A stretch of DNA of 64,000 nucleotides from assembly GCA_017794705.1 (NCBI GenBank), contig CP051235.1:2629001-2693000 (forward strand), given 5' to 3'. Below are positions 9,285-19,830 of this stretch, in pieces (within the stretch, counting starts at the first letter, position 1; the number at the start of each line of letters is the position of its first letter). The notes beneath the pieces were generated by a model, which searched no databases, was not told the origin of the DNA, and saw only the letters and a program-made list of their open reading frames with translations. The stretch comes from Devosia sp. Lineage in GTDB: Bacteria > Pseudomonadota > Alphaproteobacteria > Rhizobiales > Devosiaceae. The position numbers were made by a program, and so were the translations under genes.

Positions 9285-9895
9285 TGGTCTTTGTCCTTCT
9301 CGCCGAATCCGGGGTGCGGAAAGGCGTGGAGGATGACGGTGAAGGGCCGGGCGCCTTCCGGCGTTGCCTGGCCCAGCGGCGGGGAGGCGGCCATGGCTTC
9401 CTGAAGCAGGGCCTCGATCCTTTTGGTCAGGCCCTCGCCCTGTTCAGCGGTCAGCGCAAGGATGTAGTCACTGGCCGTCGAGGCCCGGCGCCATTCGACC
9501 GGCAATGTGCGATGGGCGTCATGCGCACGCTGCATCTGCTGGGCATGCCCGGACAGCACCGCCTGGGTCATGGCCATTCCGGCTTCGAAATCATCGCCCG
9601 CCTGGGCCGTCGTGTCGTAGCGGGTGGATTCATGGGCGGCCCGCCACCAGCGGTCGCGCTGATCGCCCAGATCGTCGGCCGCCTCAATGAACTCGTGCCT
9701 CGCCAACTGCCGCAAGTGATAGCTGGTGGCGCCGGAATTGAGCCCCAGGCGTTTGGCGAGTTGCGTCGCCGTGGCCGGACCGTCGACGCGCAACAGGCCG
9801 AGCATGCGAAGCCGCATCGGATGTGCCAGTGCCTTCAGGGCCACCGGGTCCGGAACAGCGCTTTTGACCTCACGTTTCTCTTGACTGCGTGGCAT
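9281..9895 (-). CDS. ArsR-like winged-helix transcriptional regulator
   Basis: This is a 204-residue DNA-binding regulator. Residues 16-75 form an ArsR-type winged helix (LKALAHPMRLRMLGLLRVDG, then ATQLAKRLGLNSGATSYHLRQL). The remaining 125 residues are an uncharacterised effector or dimer region rich in Ala, Arg and Glu, without a cysteine metal site. It overlaps the exporter gene by 4 bases. The upstream symmetric TTGCAAA elements suggest autoregulation. It is probably a repressor of the exporter; the inducer is unknown. Confidence 0.85.
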   Translation of the reverse strand: MPRSQEKREVKSAVPDPVALKALAHPMRLRMLGLLRVDGPATATQLAKRLGLNSGATSYHLRQLARHEFIEAADDLGDQRDRWWRAAHESTRYDTTAQAGDDFEAGMAMTQAVLSGHAQQMQRAHDAHRTLPVEWRRASTASDYILALTAEQGEGLTKRIEALLQEAMAASPPLGQATPEGARPFTVILHAFPHPGFGEKDKDQ

Positions 9896-9923
9896 GTATC
9901 ACCTCGTTTCGAGGCGGCATAAC

Positions 9924-9959
9924 ATTGCAAAGTAATCTTTGCAAAGATTTGTTTGCAAT
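9924..9959. promoter_or_regulatory. 36-bp dyad operator before the ArsR-like regulator
   Basis: ATTGCAAA (9924-9931) and TTTGCAAT (9952-9959) are inverted arms around the same centre (9941.5) as a perfect 10-bp palindrome CTTTGCAAAG (9937-9946). TTGCAAA-type half-sites are thus repeated symmetrically. It starts 29 bases before the regulator ATG, which fits an operator overlapping its promoter. Confidence 0.7.
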
Positions 9960-10002
9960 TTTAACCCGTCGAACTGCCGGGTTCGACAGACCAGACTCCG
10001 GT

Positions 10003-11946
10003 CTAGGCGGGGTCGCGGGAAATGGCGGCGAGGGTGCGGCTGGCTTTTTCCGAGCCCTGCAGGGCGTTCAGCGCGGTGGCGACGATGCCGGCCCGGTCGA
10101 GACCAGCGCGGGCATACATGTCGGATTGCGAGGCGTGCTCGTAGTTTTCGTCGGGCAGCATCAGCGGGCGGAACTTGAGGCCCTGATCCATCATGCCTTC
10201 GCGGGCGAGCCAGGTGGCAAGGTGCGATCCAAAACCGCCGATGGCGCCTTCCTCGATGGAAATCAGCACCTCGTGGGACTTGGCCAGGCGCCGCACAAGG
10301 TCCTGGTCGAACGGCTTGGCGAAACGGGCGTCGGCGACGGTTGCGCTCAACCCGAGTGCCGCCAGCTGTTCGGCGGCGGCCAGTGCCTCGCCCAGCCGGG
10401 CGCCATAGGAGATGATGGCAATCGCGTTGCCTTCGCGTAGCACCCGGCCCTTGCCAATGGCGAGCGGCGAGCCCTGTTCGGGCATCTCGACACCCAGCCC
10501 TTCGCCCCGTGGATAGCGCAGCGCAATCGGACCCTGATCGTAGGCGGCGGCGGTTGCCACCATATGTTTGAGTTCAGCTTCATCGCCTGCGGCCATCAGC
10601 ACCATGTTGGGCAGGGTGCCGAGGTAAGCCGTGTCATAGCCGCCGATGTGGGTAGGCCCGTCGGCGCCGACATAGCCGGCCCGGTCAATGGCGAAGCGCA
10701 CCGGCAGCTTTTGCAGGGCAACGTCATGCACCACCTGGTCATAGGCGCGCTGCAGGAAGGTGGAATATATGGCGCAGAACGGCTTCATACCGTCCGCCGC
10801 CAATCCGGCCGCGAAAGTCACCGCATGCTGTTCGGCAATGCCGACGTCAAAGGTTCTGGCGGGAAAGATCTCGCCGAACTTGTCGAGCCCGGTGCCCGAC
10901 GGCATGGCTGCATTGATGGCGACAATCCGGCTGTCGTTGGTCGCTTCGTGGATCAGGCTCTGGGCGAACACCGACGTGTAGGAGGGGGCGTTGCTCGGGG
11001 CCTTGGACTGGGCGCCGGTGATGACATTGAAGCGTGAGACGCCGTGATACTTGTCGGCGGCGCTTTCGGCGGGGGCATAGCCCTTGCCCTTCTTGGTGAC
11101 CACATGCACCAGGATCGGGCCATTGCCCGCGTCGCGCACATTGCGCAGCACCGGCAGCAGATGGTCGAGATTGTGCCCGTCGATGGGGCCGACGTAGAAG
11201 AACCCCAGTTCCTCGAACAGGGTGCCGCCGGTCCAGAAGCCGCGGATATATTCCTCGGTCTTGCGGGCCTTGTCCTGGAAGAACTTCGGCAGACGGTCGG
11301 CGATGTTCTTGGCGGTTTCGCGCACCCCGCGATAGGCCGGGCCGGAAACCAGCCGCGCCAGGTAGGCCGACATGGCGCCGGTCGGCGGGGCGATCGACAT
11401 GTCATTGTCGTTGAGAATGACGATCAGCCGCGCATCCATAGCGCCGGCATTGTTCATGGCTTCATAAGCCATGCCGGCGGACATGGCGCCATCGCCGATC
11501 ACGGCGATGCAGTTGCGCTTTTCGGACTTCATCTCGGCGGCCACGGCCATGCCGAGCGCGGCGGAAACCGAGGTCGAGGAATGACCGGCGCCGAACGGGT
11601 CATATTCGCTCTCTTCGCGGCGGGTGAAGCCGGAGAGGCCATCCTTGGCACGCAGCGTGCGGATGCGGTCGCGGCGGCCGGTCAGCACCTTGTGGGGGTA
11701 AGCCTGGTGACCTACGTCCCAGATCAGGCGGTCTTGCGGCGTGTCGAACACGGCGTGCAGGGCCACCGTCAATTCGACGACGCCAAGGCCCGCGCCCAGA
11801 TGTCCGCCGGTCACCGAGACGGCATCGATCACCTCGGCGCGCAATTCGTCCACGACCTGCTGCAGCTCGGCCTTGTTCAGGCCACGCAAGTCAGCGGTTT
11901 GCTTGATCGTGTCGAGCAGAGGTGTGGCAGGCGGTGTCGAAGTCAA
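10003..11946 (-). CDS. dxs: 1-deoxy-D-xylulose-5-phosphate synthase
   Basis: This TPP enzyme joins pyruvate and glyceraldehyde 3-phosphate to start the MEP isoprenoid pathway. Features are the conserved [11 protein letters not shown]-terminus, the early His motif [10 protein letters not shown], the TPP/Mg motif from GDGAMSAG to LNDND, and the C-terminal transketolase domains ([24 protein letters not shown]). No ATG fits the family start: a TTG at 11946 gives LTSTPPATP like known homologues, while another TTG at 11982 would add 12 residues. Neither has a strong ribosome site, so the start is uncertain. The protein is otherwise complete at about 647 residues. Confidence 0.95.
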   Translation of the reverse strand: MTSTPPATPLLDTIKQTADLRGLNKAELQQVVDELRAEVIDAVSVTGGHLGAGLGVVELTVALHAVFDTPQDRLIWDVGHQAYPHKVLTGRRDRIRTLRAKDGLSGFTRREESEYDPFGAGHSSTSVSAALGMAVAAEMKSEKRNCIAVIGDGAMSAGMAYEAMNNAGAMDARLIVILNDNDMSIAPPTGAMSAYLARLVSGPAYRGVRETAKNIADRLPKFFQDKARKTEEYIRGFWTGGTLFEELGFFYVGPIDGHNLDHLLPVLRNVRDAGNGPILVHVVTKKGKGYAPAESAADKYHGVSRFNVITGAQSKAPSNAPSYTSVFAQSLIHEATNDSRIVAINAAMPSGTGLDKFGEIFPARTFDVGIAEQHAVTFAAGLAADGMKPFCAIYSTFLQRAYDQVVHDVALQKLPVRFAIDRAGYVGADGPTHIGGYDTAYLGTLPNMVLMAAGDEAELKHMVATAAAYDQGPIALRYPRGEGLGVEMPEQGSPLAIGKGRVLREGNAIAIISYGARLGEALAAAEQLAALGLSATVADARFAKPFDQDLVRRLAKSHEVLISIEEGAIGGFGSHLATWLAREGMMDQGLKFRPLMLPDENYEHASQSDMYARAGLDRAGIVATALNALQGSEKASRTLAAISRDPA

Positions 11947-12021
11947 ATCCAAAATTCCGCACAAGATCGTGTTGCCCAGCAATATCGGGCCGCAAGGGTC
12001 AATGCAACCTGATGAAAATGT

Positions 12022-13671
12022 TCAGAGAGAGGCGACGAACAGGGGGCGCTGGGCGGCGAACTGGTTGGCGGGCACAGGCTCGACCGCATTTGTGAACTGC
12101 ATCGATTTGCAGTGTACACCCAGTTGCGTTGCGGGCGAGAAATCACCGGCAGAGGGGCGGGTGTTCATGTCGGCGGGCACATGCGCCATGCTGACCGAGA
12201 CCAGCATCGCCTGGCCGACGTTGAGGTCAGGGGCAGTGAATTCAACCGGACGGGCAGGGGTATCGAACAGCTCATAGGCGGGTGCGGCGGACAGTCGTTC
12301 AACCGCGGGTTCGGCGGTGCCTGCTGTGGCGGCCTGCACCGCGCTCCAGGTGCTGGCAAAGAAATTGGCGGCATCCTCGAGGCTGATCTGCGGGGCCTGG
12401 CCCAACGAGGCGGACTGGATGCTGCCGCGCAGTTCCGGGGCAGGGGCCGCTTCTGTCAGATTGCGGCGCTCAATCAGCATTTGCAGGGCGCGCTGGGCAT
12501 CGGGTTCAGGCGCAAGTGTTGGCGCGTAGGCGGCAGCGATCACCGGCATCTCGCGATTGAGCAATTCGCGCGGCGTCGGCTGGTCGATCTCGCCAATCGA
12601 GGCAACGGTAAACCCGTCAAGCGCAGGATCGAACGTGCCGAGCCCTTCAGCAGCATCGGCAGCGGTGCCGGTCGAGGTGCTGCGGCTGGCGACCATGAGT
12701 GTCTCGGGCATTGCTACGGGTACGGGCACCACTTCCGGGTTGCGGTAGTCAAGGAAGCTGGCGCGGGCGGCCGGGACAGGTGCGGTCAGCGGCGTTGCGG
12801 CGGGTGCGGGCGCCTGGGCGGCCGGCGTGTTCGAGGCGACCTGGATGGTATCGACTTCGTCCCCGTCACCGCCAAAGATCATGTCGAGCAGGTTGCGGCC
12901 GTTGCCGCCTCCGCCGACTGCTGTGTTGGGTGTGTTGCCGCCTGCGCAGGGCACCGACTTGCAGCGTTGCCATTCGGCCATGGCATAGCGGCGGCCCTCT
13001 TCGGACAGCGGCGTATTGCCTTCGGCAGGCAGGTGCAGGGTGCGGCCATCGGGGAAAAGTTCCTGCAACTGGGCGCGGGTCATGCGCGGCCAGGCGCGCA
13101 CATTGCCGGTATCGAGGTGCACGAACGGGCTTCCCGAATTGGGATAATAGCCGACGCCGCCCACCTGATGGCGCATGGCGGCGGCGCGCAGTTTGGAAAG
13201 CTGGACACCGGGAATGTAAAAGTCCATCGCCATGCCCTGAGTATGGCGGGAATTCTCTGCGACGCCGCTGGAGCGGGCACGCAGCATTTCGTTGGTTTCG
13301 GGGGCGCGATAAGCGGAAACGATGGTCACCGGCTGGGTGGCATTGACTTCCTGATAGACGGTCCAGATCAGATCGAACAGGGCCGGATCCATGCGGGTGG
13401 CTTCGTCGCGGCGCCAGTCGCGCAGGAACTGGTTGAGCTGGTTCAGCCCGGACTGGTCATAACGGCCATTGCGGCGGAAGGTGATGCGGGCGGTTTCGCC
13501 GGTGTGGGTGTAATGAAGATAGAGGGTGCGGTCGCCGCTCTGGGCCACGGCAGGGGTCGAAAGCAGCGGCAGGGCAGCCAAAAGGAGCATCAGCGCCAGG
13601 GCCAGAGCCCAGGCTTTCTGCAACGCCTGTTGCGGCGCATATGCAGTGATAGTCCCCGTCGCCTTGGTCAC
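12022..13671 (-). CDS. Exported DUF882 (peptidase M15-like) protein
   Basis: This 549-residue protein carries an N-terminal signal segment (about residues 20-44) and a DUF882/YcbK-like domain to about residue 215. Zinc-peptidase motifs of the M15 clan are visible: SRHTQGMAMDF and a later HLDTGNVR. Such proteins are thought to cut peptidoglycan peptides. After residue 220 follows a long Ala/Pro-rich, low-complexity region of about 330 residues with no recognised domain. A short Cys-containing motif (CKSVPC) links the two parts. Its neighbour encodes an L,D-transpeptidase, which supports a cell-wall role. The protein's exact activity is an inference. Confidence 0.82.
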   Translation of the reverse strand: MTKATGTITAYAPQQALQKAWALALALMLLLAALPLLSTPAVAQSGDRTLYLHYTHTGETARITFRRNGRYDQSGLNQLNQFLRDWRRDEATRMDPALFDLIWTVYQEVNATQPVTIVSAYRAPETNEMLRARSSGVAENSRHTQGMAMDFYIPGVQLSKLRAAAMRHQVGGVGYYPNSGSPFVHLDTGNVRAWPRMTRAQLQELFPDGRTLHLPAEGNTPLSEEGRRYAMAEWQRCKSVPCAGGNTPNTAVGGGGNGRNLLDMIFGGDGDEVDTIQVASNTPAAQAPAPAATPLTAPVPAARASFLDYRNPEVVPVPVAMPETLMVASRSTSTGTAADAAEGLGTFDPALDGFTVASIGEIDQPTPRELLNREMPVIAAAYAPTLAPEPDAQRALQMLIERRNLTEAAPAPELRGSIQSASLGQAPQISLEDAANFFASTWSAVQAATAGTAEPAVERLSAAPAYELFDTPARPVEFTAPDLNVGQAMLVSVSMAHVPADMNTRPSAGDFSPATQLGVHCKSMQFTNAVEPVPANQFAAQRPLFVASL

Positions 13672-13871
13672 GCCAATTGCCGTCCGTTCGCCCTAACTCG
13701 AAAAACTCAGCCTAGCGGGAACTTGAAAAAATTTCAGTTAACGCCAAGCCGAATACCGCCTGCCCTCGCGCGGTACATCCAAGCACTAAGACCCAATATC
13801 GGCATAAGCAAGGCGGAAACCTTGCTTATCTGTTAATCGGTGGACCCTGGAAACCCCGCCTGCATGCCGGA
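13672..13871. other. 200-bp spacer between two cell-wall genes
   Basis: This gap lies between two genes read leftward. It is more A/T-rich around 13720-13745 and may hold the promoter of the DUF882 gene. I see no clear promoter pair, RNA or terminator in it. Confidence 0.3.
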
Positions 13872-15515
13872 TCAGTTGGCGAGAATCTGCTTCAGCCGCT
13901 CGTTGTGGCCATAGGGGTCGGGGAAGGTCTGCATGTTGCCGTTCGGATCAATGCGCACGGTGAAATAGGCGATGTGCACCGGCACATGGGTCTCCAGATT
14001 ATTCCAGCGTTCCCGCGGCCCATACTGGGACTCAAGTCCGGCGCGGGTCAGCACCGGCTCGTTGGCCAGAAGCGCTTCGGCGAATTCCATCGGGTTCTGC
14101 ACCCGCACGCAACCGTGCGAGAAGGTGCGGTAGCCGCGCGAGAAAAGCGAGCGCGACGGCGTGTCATGCAGGTAGACCGCGTGACGGTTGGGGAAAAGGA
14201 ACTTCACATGCCCCAACGCGTTGGAGTTGCCGGGAAGCTGGCGAATGCGGAAATTGTTGATCGAAGTGGTCGACCAGTCGACGCTGGCCGCGTTGACGAC
14301 TTGTCCGCCGTGCAGAAGCTGCATGTTGCGGGCGGCCAGATAGCCCGGGTTGCCCGGAAGGTGCGGCGCGATTTCGGCGTTCATGATGGAGACGGGTACG
14401 TTCCAGAAGGGGTTGACCACCACGTGCTCGATCTCGTCGGAGAAAATCGGCGTCTGGTGCTGGGTCTGCCCCACGATGACGCGCGTGGTGTAGGCGATGT
14501 CTTCCTGGTTGCGCACGTACAGGCGGAATTCGGGCACGTTGACGAAAACGTGGAAGTCGCCGAGGTCCTCCGGCATCCAGCGCCAGCGTTCCATGTTGGC
14601 GATGATGTCTTCAGTCGTTGCCGCGTTGCCGCCGTTGAGGGCGCTGATCGAGGCCGGGCCGATGACGCCATCGACCAGCAGCCCCTTTTCCTCCTGGAAG
14701 GCGCGGATCGCGGCTTCAAGCGTCTCATCATAAAGATCAGGCACCTCGGCAGCGGCAAGATTCAGCCGTTCGCGGATCAGGGGCAGACGGTCGTCGCTCA
14801 TGCCCGGGCGCACCAGCTGGCCCTCTGGAATGACGACCACGTCTTCCACATCACCGGTCAGGTGCTTGGCCAGGACGGCCCGCAGCGCCTGGAATTCGTT
14901 CGACCGGGGCGACAGGCCAAGCAGCAGATCCGATGGTGCATCAGAGGCGGCAAGCTCCAACAGGAACTCGGCGCCATTGATGCGGCGCGGCTGCAGGTCG
15001 ATACTTGCCGACACGCTCCGCGGATTGACCCGCCCGCCGACGGCATGCTGGGCATAGCGCACGGCAGCGGCAGAGAAGGCGGTTTCCAGCTGAGCGGCCC
15101 GCAAGGGGTCTGACAGGTCGCCATCAAGGGCGATTTCGTCGGTCAGATAGTCGGCCGGGCGCAGGCCCTCGAAGGCGGCGTTCTCAAATACCGAGATTAT
15201 TTCCAGAGCGGATTTGGAGAAGCCGACCTCGCCGGTGCCGTTCGTGGTCAGCCAAAGCGGTTCGAAACCACGGCCGCCGTAAAAATAGTAGAGCTTCTGG
15301 GCTTCGAGATATTCCGCCGAGTCAGCCGCAGCGGCGGCATAGCGTGCGGCGAGCCCGGCCTTGATCGATTTTGCGAGATCATTCTGCGGCGGCGCGATGA
15401 TGACGCGTTGGGCTTCAACGCCGTTGATGGTGACAGCTTCCTGGGCAGCAAGCGGCACCACCGCCGTTGCCATCAGGGCCAGCGCCGCGAAGGCGGGAAC
15501 TGCAAGATGTCTCAT
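13872..15515 (-). CDS. L,D-transpeptidase, YcbB-like
   Basis: This exported enzyme cross-links peptidoglycan through 3-3 bonds or attaches proteins to it. A signal peptide covers about residues 1-24 (cleavage after LAA). A peptidoglycan-binding helical domain lies near residues 240-290 (AIRAFQEEKGLLVDGVIGP), and the YkuD catalytic domain follows from about 320 with the motif SHGCVRVQNP, whose Cys is the nucleophile. The size (547 residues) and order match YcbB/LdtD-type enzymes. It is read leftward toward the DUF882 cell-wall gene 200 bases away. Confidence 0.9.
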   Translation of the reverse strand: MRHLAVPAFAALALMATAVVPLAAQEAVTINGVEAQRVIIAPPQNDLAKSIKAGLAARYAAAAADSAEYLEAQKLYYFYGGRGFEPLWLTTNGTGEVGFSKSALEIISVFENAAFEGLRPADYLTDEIALDGDLSDPLRAAQLETAFSAAAVRYAQHAVGGRVNPRSVSASIDLQPRRINGAEFLLELAASDAPSDLLLGLSPRSNEFQALRAVLAKHLTGDVEDVVVIPEGQLVRPGMSDDRLPLIRERLNLAAAEVPDLYDETLEAAIRAFQEEKGLLVDGVIGPASISALNGGNAATTEDIIANMERWRWMPEDLGDFHVFVNVPEFRLYVRNQEDIAYTTRVIVGQTQHQTPIFSDEIEHVVVNPFWNVPVSIMNAEIAPHLPGNPGYLAARNMQLLHGGQVVNAASVDWSTTSINNFRIRQLPGNSNALGHVKFLFPNRHAVYLHDTPSRSLFSRGYRTFSHGCVRVQNPMEFAEALLANEPVLTRAGLESQYGPRERWNNLETHVPVHIAYFTVRIDPNGNMQTFPDPYGHNERLKQILAN

Positions 15516-15671
15516 TTAAGCTCCGTCATCAAAGTCCGGTGACAGGATGCACGCAATAAATGCAGAAAGTGTTCACCCGAAACATCGTGATTCCCGCCGA
15601 TAGGCGGCTTAATACCTGCTTTGCGGCAATCATGACAATCAGGTCCCGAACTTGTTACCGCAAGACTTGCC

Positions 15672-15699
15672 GCAAAACCGGGCTGAGCGGCAGTTTTGC
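15672..15699 (-). terminator. Hairpin downstream of the NtrC-like gene
   Basis: Inverted arms GCAAAAC and GTTTTGC surround a 14-base loop just past the stop of the sigma-54 regulator gene. There is no T run in the direction of transcription, so the terminator role is uncertain. Confidence 0.35.
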
Positions 15700-15704
15700 C
15701 ACAC

Positions 15705-17195
<1,491 letters not shown>

Positions 17196-17341
17196 CGCGG
17201 CACGCAACGCTACTTCAAAAACACCTCTGGGACATCGGGCACGAATCGCGTCCTGTCCCGATTTGGAGCAGGTTAGGCAGGGGTGCTTAACAGGGCTTTA
17301 ACGGTTCGAGGGGTGAAAGTCGCGACAACGACTGGTTGCGG

Positions 17342-17593
17342 CTATTGCGTGTTTTCGCGTTTTCGCAGGTTGAAGCTCATCTCGGCTATTGATCCCAGCG
17401 TTATCGAACCCAGCAACAGGTAGATTGATCTATCAATCGCTTGCCCGGAAGTTTCGGTGCCAATGTAGCGTGCAAGGGCGGCCTCGTTCGGACCGACGAT
17501 ACCGGCTGCGATTGCGATGCCGATGGCGAGGCTGGCGAGACCCATCAAAAACCCGATCCAGGCAATAATTCTTGCGAGATGAGAGAAAAACAT
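17342..17593 (-). CDS. Small two-helix membrane protein
   Basis: This 83-residue predicted protein is not recognised. It starts MFFSHLARIIAWIGF and has a hydrophobic helix at about residues 8-33, a polar loop with acidic residues, and a second helix near 57-70, ending in a basic tail (NLRKREN). The codon use looks like its neighbours. It is a lone leftward gene between the NtrC-like regulator and the divergent pepF gene, with only a weak ribosome site. It is probably a real gene, but could be a chance open frame. Confidence 0.55.
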   Translation of the reverse strand: MFFSHLARIIAWIGFLMGLASLAIGIAIAAGIVGPNEAALARYIGTETSGQAIDRSIYLLLGSITLGSIAEMSFNLRKRENTQ

Positions 17594-17769
17594 ATGCCCC
17601 CCGGAGATGCATTCCGTCTCATAGGTCTAGCAGCCGATTGTGTGGAAACTGAAGTCAAAATTGCAGAGCGGGGAGGTTGGCAGCGCGGGCGCGTGTGAAT
17701 AAGTTCCGGCCCACAATTCCTTTGATGGCCTGTTATCTGAACGGCCTGAAGAAGCTGAGAGGAAAATCG

Positions 17770-19581
17770 ATGTCCGACGCCGCCCACCAGTCCAGCCACA
17801 ACAAGTTCGGCAAACTGCCGGTGTGGGACCTCAACGATCTCTATCCAGGCACTGACAGTCCCGAGTTCAAAGCGGCGTTGGAAGAGGCCAAGGTTGCCGC
17901 GGCCGATTTCGAGACCAGCTACAAGGGCAAGCTCACTGATCTGGCCGCCGACGGGACGCTCATCGACGCGATCAGCGCCTACGAGAGCCTGTCTGACCTG
18001 GTCGGGCGGATCAGTTCGTATGCACAGCTCTACTATGTGCTCGACACGATCGATCCGGACCGGGCCAAGTTCATGGGCGATGTGCAGCAGGCGCTGACCG
18101 ACCTGTCTTCGAAATTGATCTTCTTCGAACTGGAAGTGAACCGGATCGAAGATGAGGTTCTGGAAAAGGCGCTGACGTCCGATGCAGAGCTCGGACGCTA
18201 CCGCCCCTGGTTCGACGAGTTGCGCAAGTCCAAGCCCTATCAGTTGGAAGACCGGGTTGAGGAACTGTTCCATGACAAGTCAGTCACCGGGCGCGGGGCG
18301 TGGAACCGGCTGTTCGACGAGACAATGGCCAGTCTCAAGTTCAAGGTGAAGGGTGAAGAAATCAATCTCGAAGAAACACTGACCCAGCTGACCGACCGAG
18401 ACGAAAAGAATCGCGAGGCGGCCTTCGGCGGGCTGGTGACGACGCTGGGCGAAAACAAGCGCCTGTTTACCCAGATCACCAACGTGCTGGCCAAGGACAA
18501 GGAAATCTCCGACCGCTGGCGCGGGTTCAAGGATATTGCCGACAGCCGGCACCTGGCCAACTCCGTCGAGCGCGAGGTGGTTGATGCGCTGCAGACAGCC
18601 GTGGAAGGAGCCTATCCGCGGCTCAGCCACCGCTATTACGCCATGAAGGCGAAATGGTTCGGTAAGGACCAGCTGAACGCCTGGGACCGCAACGCGCCGC
18701 TGCCCACGTCCGATGACCGGGTGTTTGACTGGCAAAGCGCCCAGTCGATCGTGCTTGATGCCTACGGCCAGTTCTCGCCTTATCTTGCCGAGGTTGCCGC
18801 GCCGTTCTTTGACAGCGGCTGGATCGACGCCCCGGTCAAGGCGGGCAAACAGTCCGGTGCCTTTGCCCATCCCACAGTGCCGAGCGCGCATCCCTATTTG
18901 ATGCTCAACTATATGGGCAAAACGCGGGACGTGATGACGCTGGCGCATGAGTTGGGCCACGGCGTTCACCAGCGGCTCGCCGCAGATCAGGGCGCGCTGA
19001 TGGCGCCGACGCCATTGACCCTTGCCGAAACGGCCTCCGTCTTTGGGGAAATGCTGACCTTTCGCTCGCTGCTCGCGCAGACCACGGACCCGAAGCAGAA
19101 GTTCGCGCTTTTGTCCTCCAAGGTCGAGGACATGCTCAACACGGTGGTGCGCCAGATCTCGTTTTACGCCTTTGAGCGAAAGGTCCATACGGCCCGGCGC
19201 GAGGGTGAACTGAGGGCAGATGAGATCAACCAGATGTGGCTTGATGTCTCAGCCCAGTCGCTCGGTCCTTCGATCAAATTGAACGAAGGTTATGAAATAT
19301 TCTGGGCTTACATCCCGCACTTCATCCATTCGCCTTTCTATGTATACGCCTATGCGTTCGGTGACTGTCTTGTGAACTCGCTTTACGCACAGTATGAAAA
19401 GGCCCACGAGGGGTTCGCGGAGCGGTATTTCGATTTGCTGCGCGCTGGGGGATCAAAACATCACTCTGAACTTCTCAAGCCGTTCGGGCTCGATGCCCGC
19501 GACCCGGATTTCTGGTCGCTGGGCCTGTCGATGATCGAAGGGCTGATTGATGAACTCGAGGCAAGTCAACCGGACACCTGA
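17770..19581 (+). CDS. pepF: M3 family oligoendopeptidase (PepF-type)
   Basis: This is a cytoplasmic zinc metallopeptidase that trims short peptides. The zinc motif HELGH lies near residue 394 (TLAHELGHGVHQRLA) with the third ligand region in LAETASVFGEMLT. The length is 603 residues from the ATG at 17770, which has a GAGGAAAA ribosome site; a longer frame to 17677 has no family similarity. The N-terminal start KLPVWDLNDLYPG is typical for PepF. It is followed closely by the oxidase subunit IV gene. Confidence 0.93.
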   Translation: MSDAAHQSSHNKFGKLPVWDLNDLYPGTDSPEFKAALEEAKVAAADFETSYKGKLTDLAADGTLIDAISAYESLSDLVGRISSYAQLYYVLDTIDPDRAKFMGDVQQALTDLSSKLIFFELEVNRIEDEVLEKALTSDAELGRYRPWFDELRKSKPYQLEDRVEELFHDKSVTGRGAWNRLFDETMASLKFKVKGEEINLEETLTQLTDRDEKNREAAFGGLVTTLGENKRLFTQITNVLAKDKEISDRWRGFKDIADSRHLANSVEREVVDALQTAVEGAYPRLSHRYYAMKAKWFGKDQLNAWDRNAPLPTSDDRVFDWQSAQSIVLDAYGQFSPYLAEVAAPFFDSGWIDAPVKAGKQSGAFAHPTVPSAHPYLMLNYMGKTRDVMTLAHELGHGVHQRLAADQGALMAPTPLTLAETASVFGEMLTFRSLLAQTTDPKQKFALLSSKVEDMLNTVVRQISFYAFERKVHTARREGELRADEINQMWLDVSAQSLGPSIKLNEGYEIFWAYIPHFIHSPFYVYAYAFGDCLVNSLYAQYEKAHEGFAERYFDLLRAGGSKHHSELLKPFGLDARDPDFWSLGLSMIEGLIDELEASQPDT

Positions 19582-19610
19582 CACGGCGAACGGGGCAAAC
19601 TGAAACAGGG

Positions 19611-19751
19611 ATGAATATGGCTGAATCATTCAACGAAAGCGATTTTGAAGCGCACAAGTCCACCTACAACGGCTTTCTGTCGATGGTGAAATGGAGCATC
19701 ATTGGCTTGGTCGTATTGGTGCTCGTGCTGTACTTCTGGATCCAGCCATAA
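19611..19751 (+). CDS. aa3-type cytochrome c oxidase subunit IV
   Basis: This is a very small gene. It encodes a 46-residue protein, MNMAESFNESDFEAHKSTYN, followed by one hydrophobic helix (WSIIGLVVLVLVLYFW) and a short tail. This is the bacterial aa3 oxidase subunit IV fold, a single transmembrane helix bound to the terminal oxidase, of unclear role. Another ATG at 19617 (MAESFNE) is equally possible. In many Rhizobiales this gene stands just upstream of the pnt operon, as it does here. The oxidase core genes are not in the window. Confidence 0.85.
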   Translation: MNMAESFNESDFEAHKSTYNGFLSMVKWSIIGLVVLVLVLYFWIQP

Positions 19752-19830
19752 GCGATTGCGCTGTGCCGCCGGGTCCGGTTCAATCGGGGCCCTTGGCGGC
19801 TGAACTCCAGGTTTCCCGAAAGGCTACCGC

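Noticed and set aside
12112..13836. A 574-codon open frame on the plus strand
   Set aside because: It is antisense to the DUF882 gene, low in complexity (Gly/Arg/His-rich), without family similarity. High GC creates such frames.
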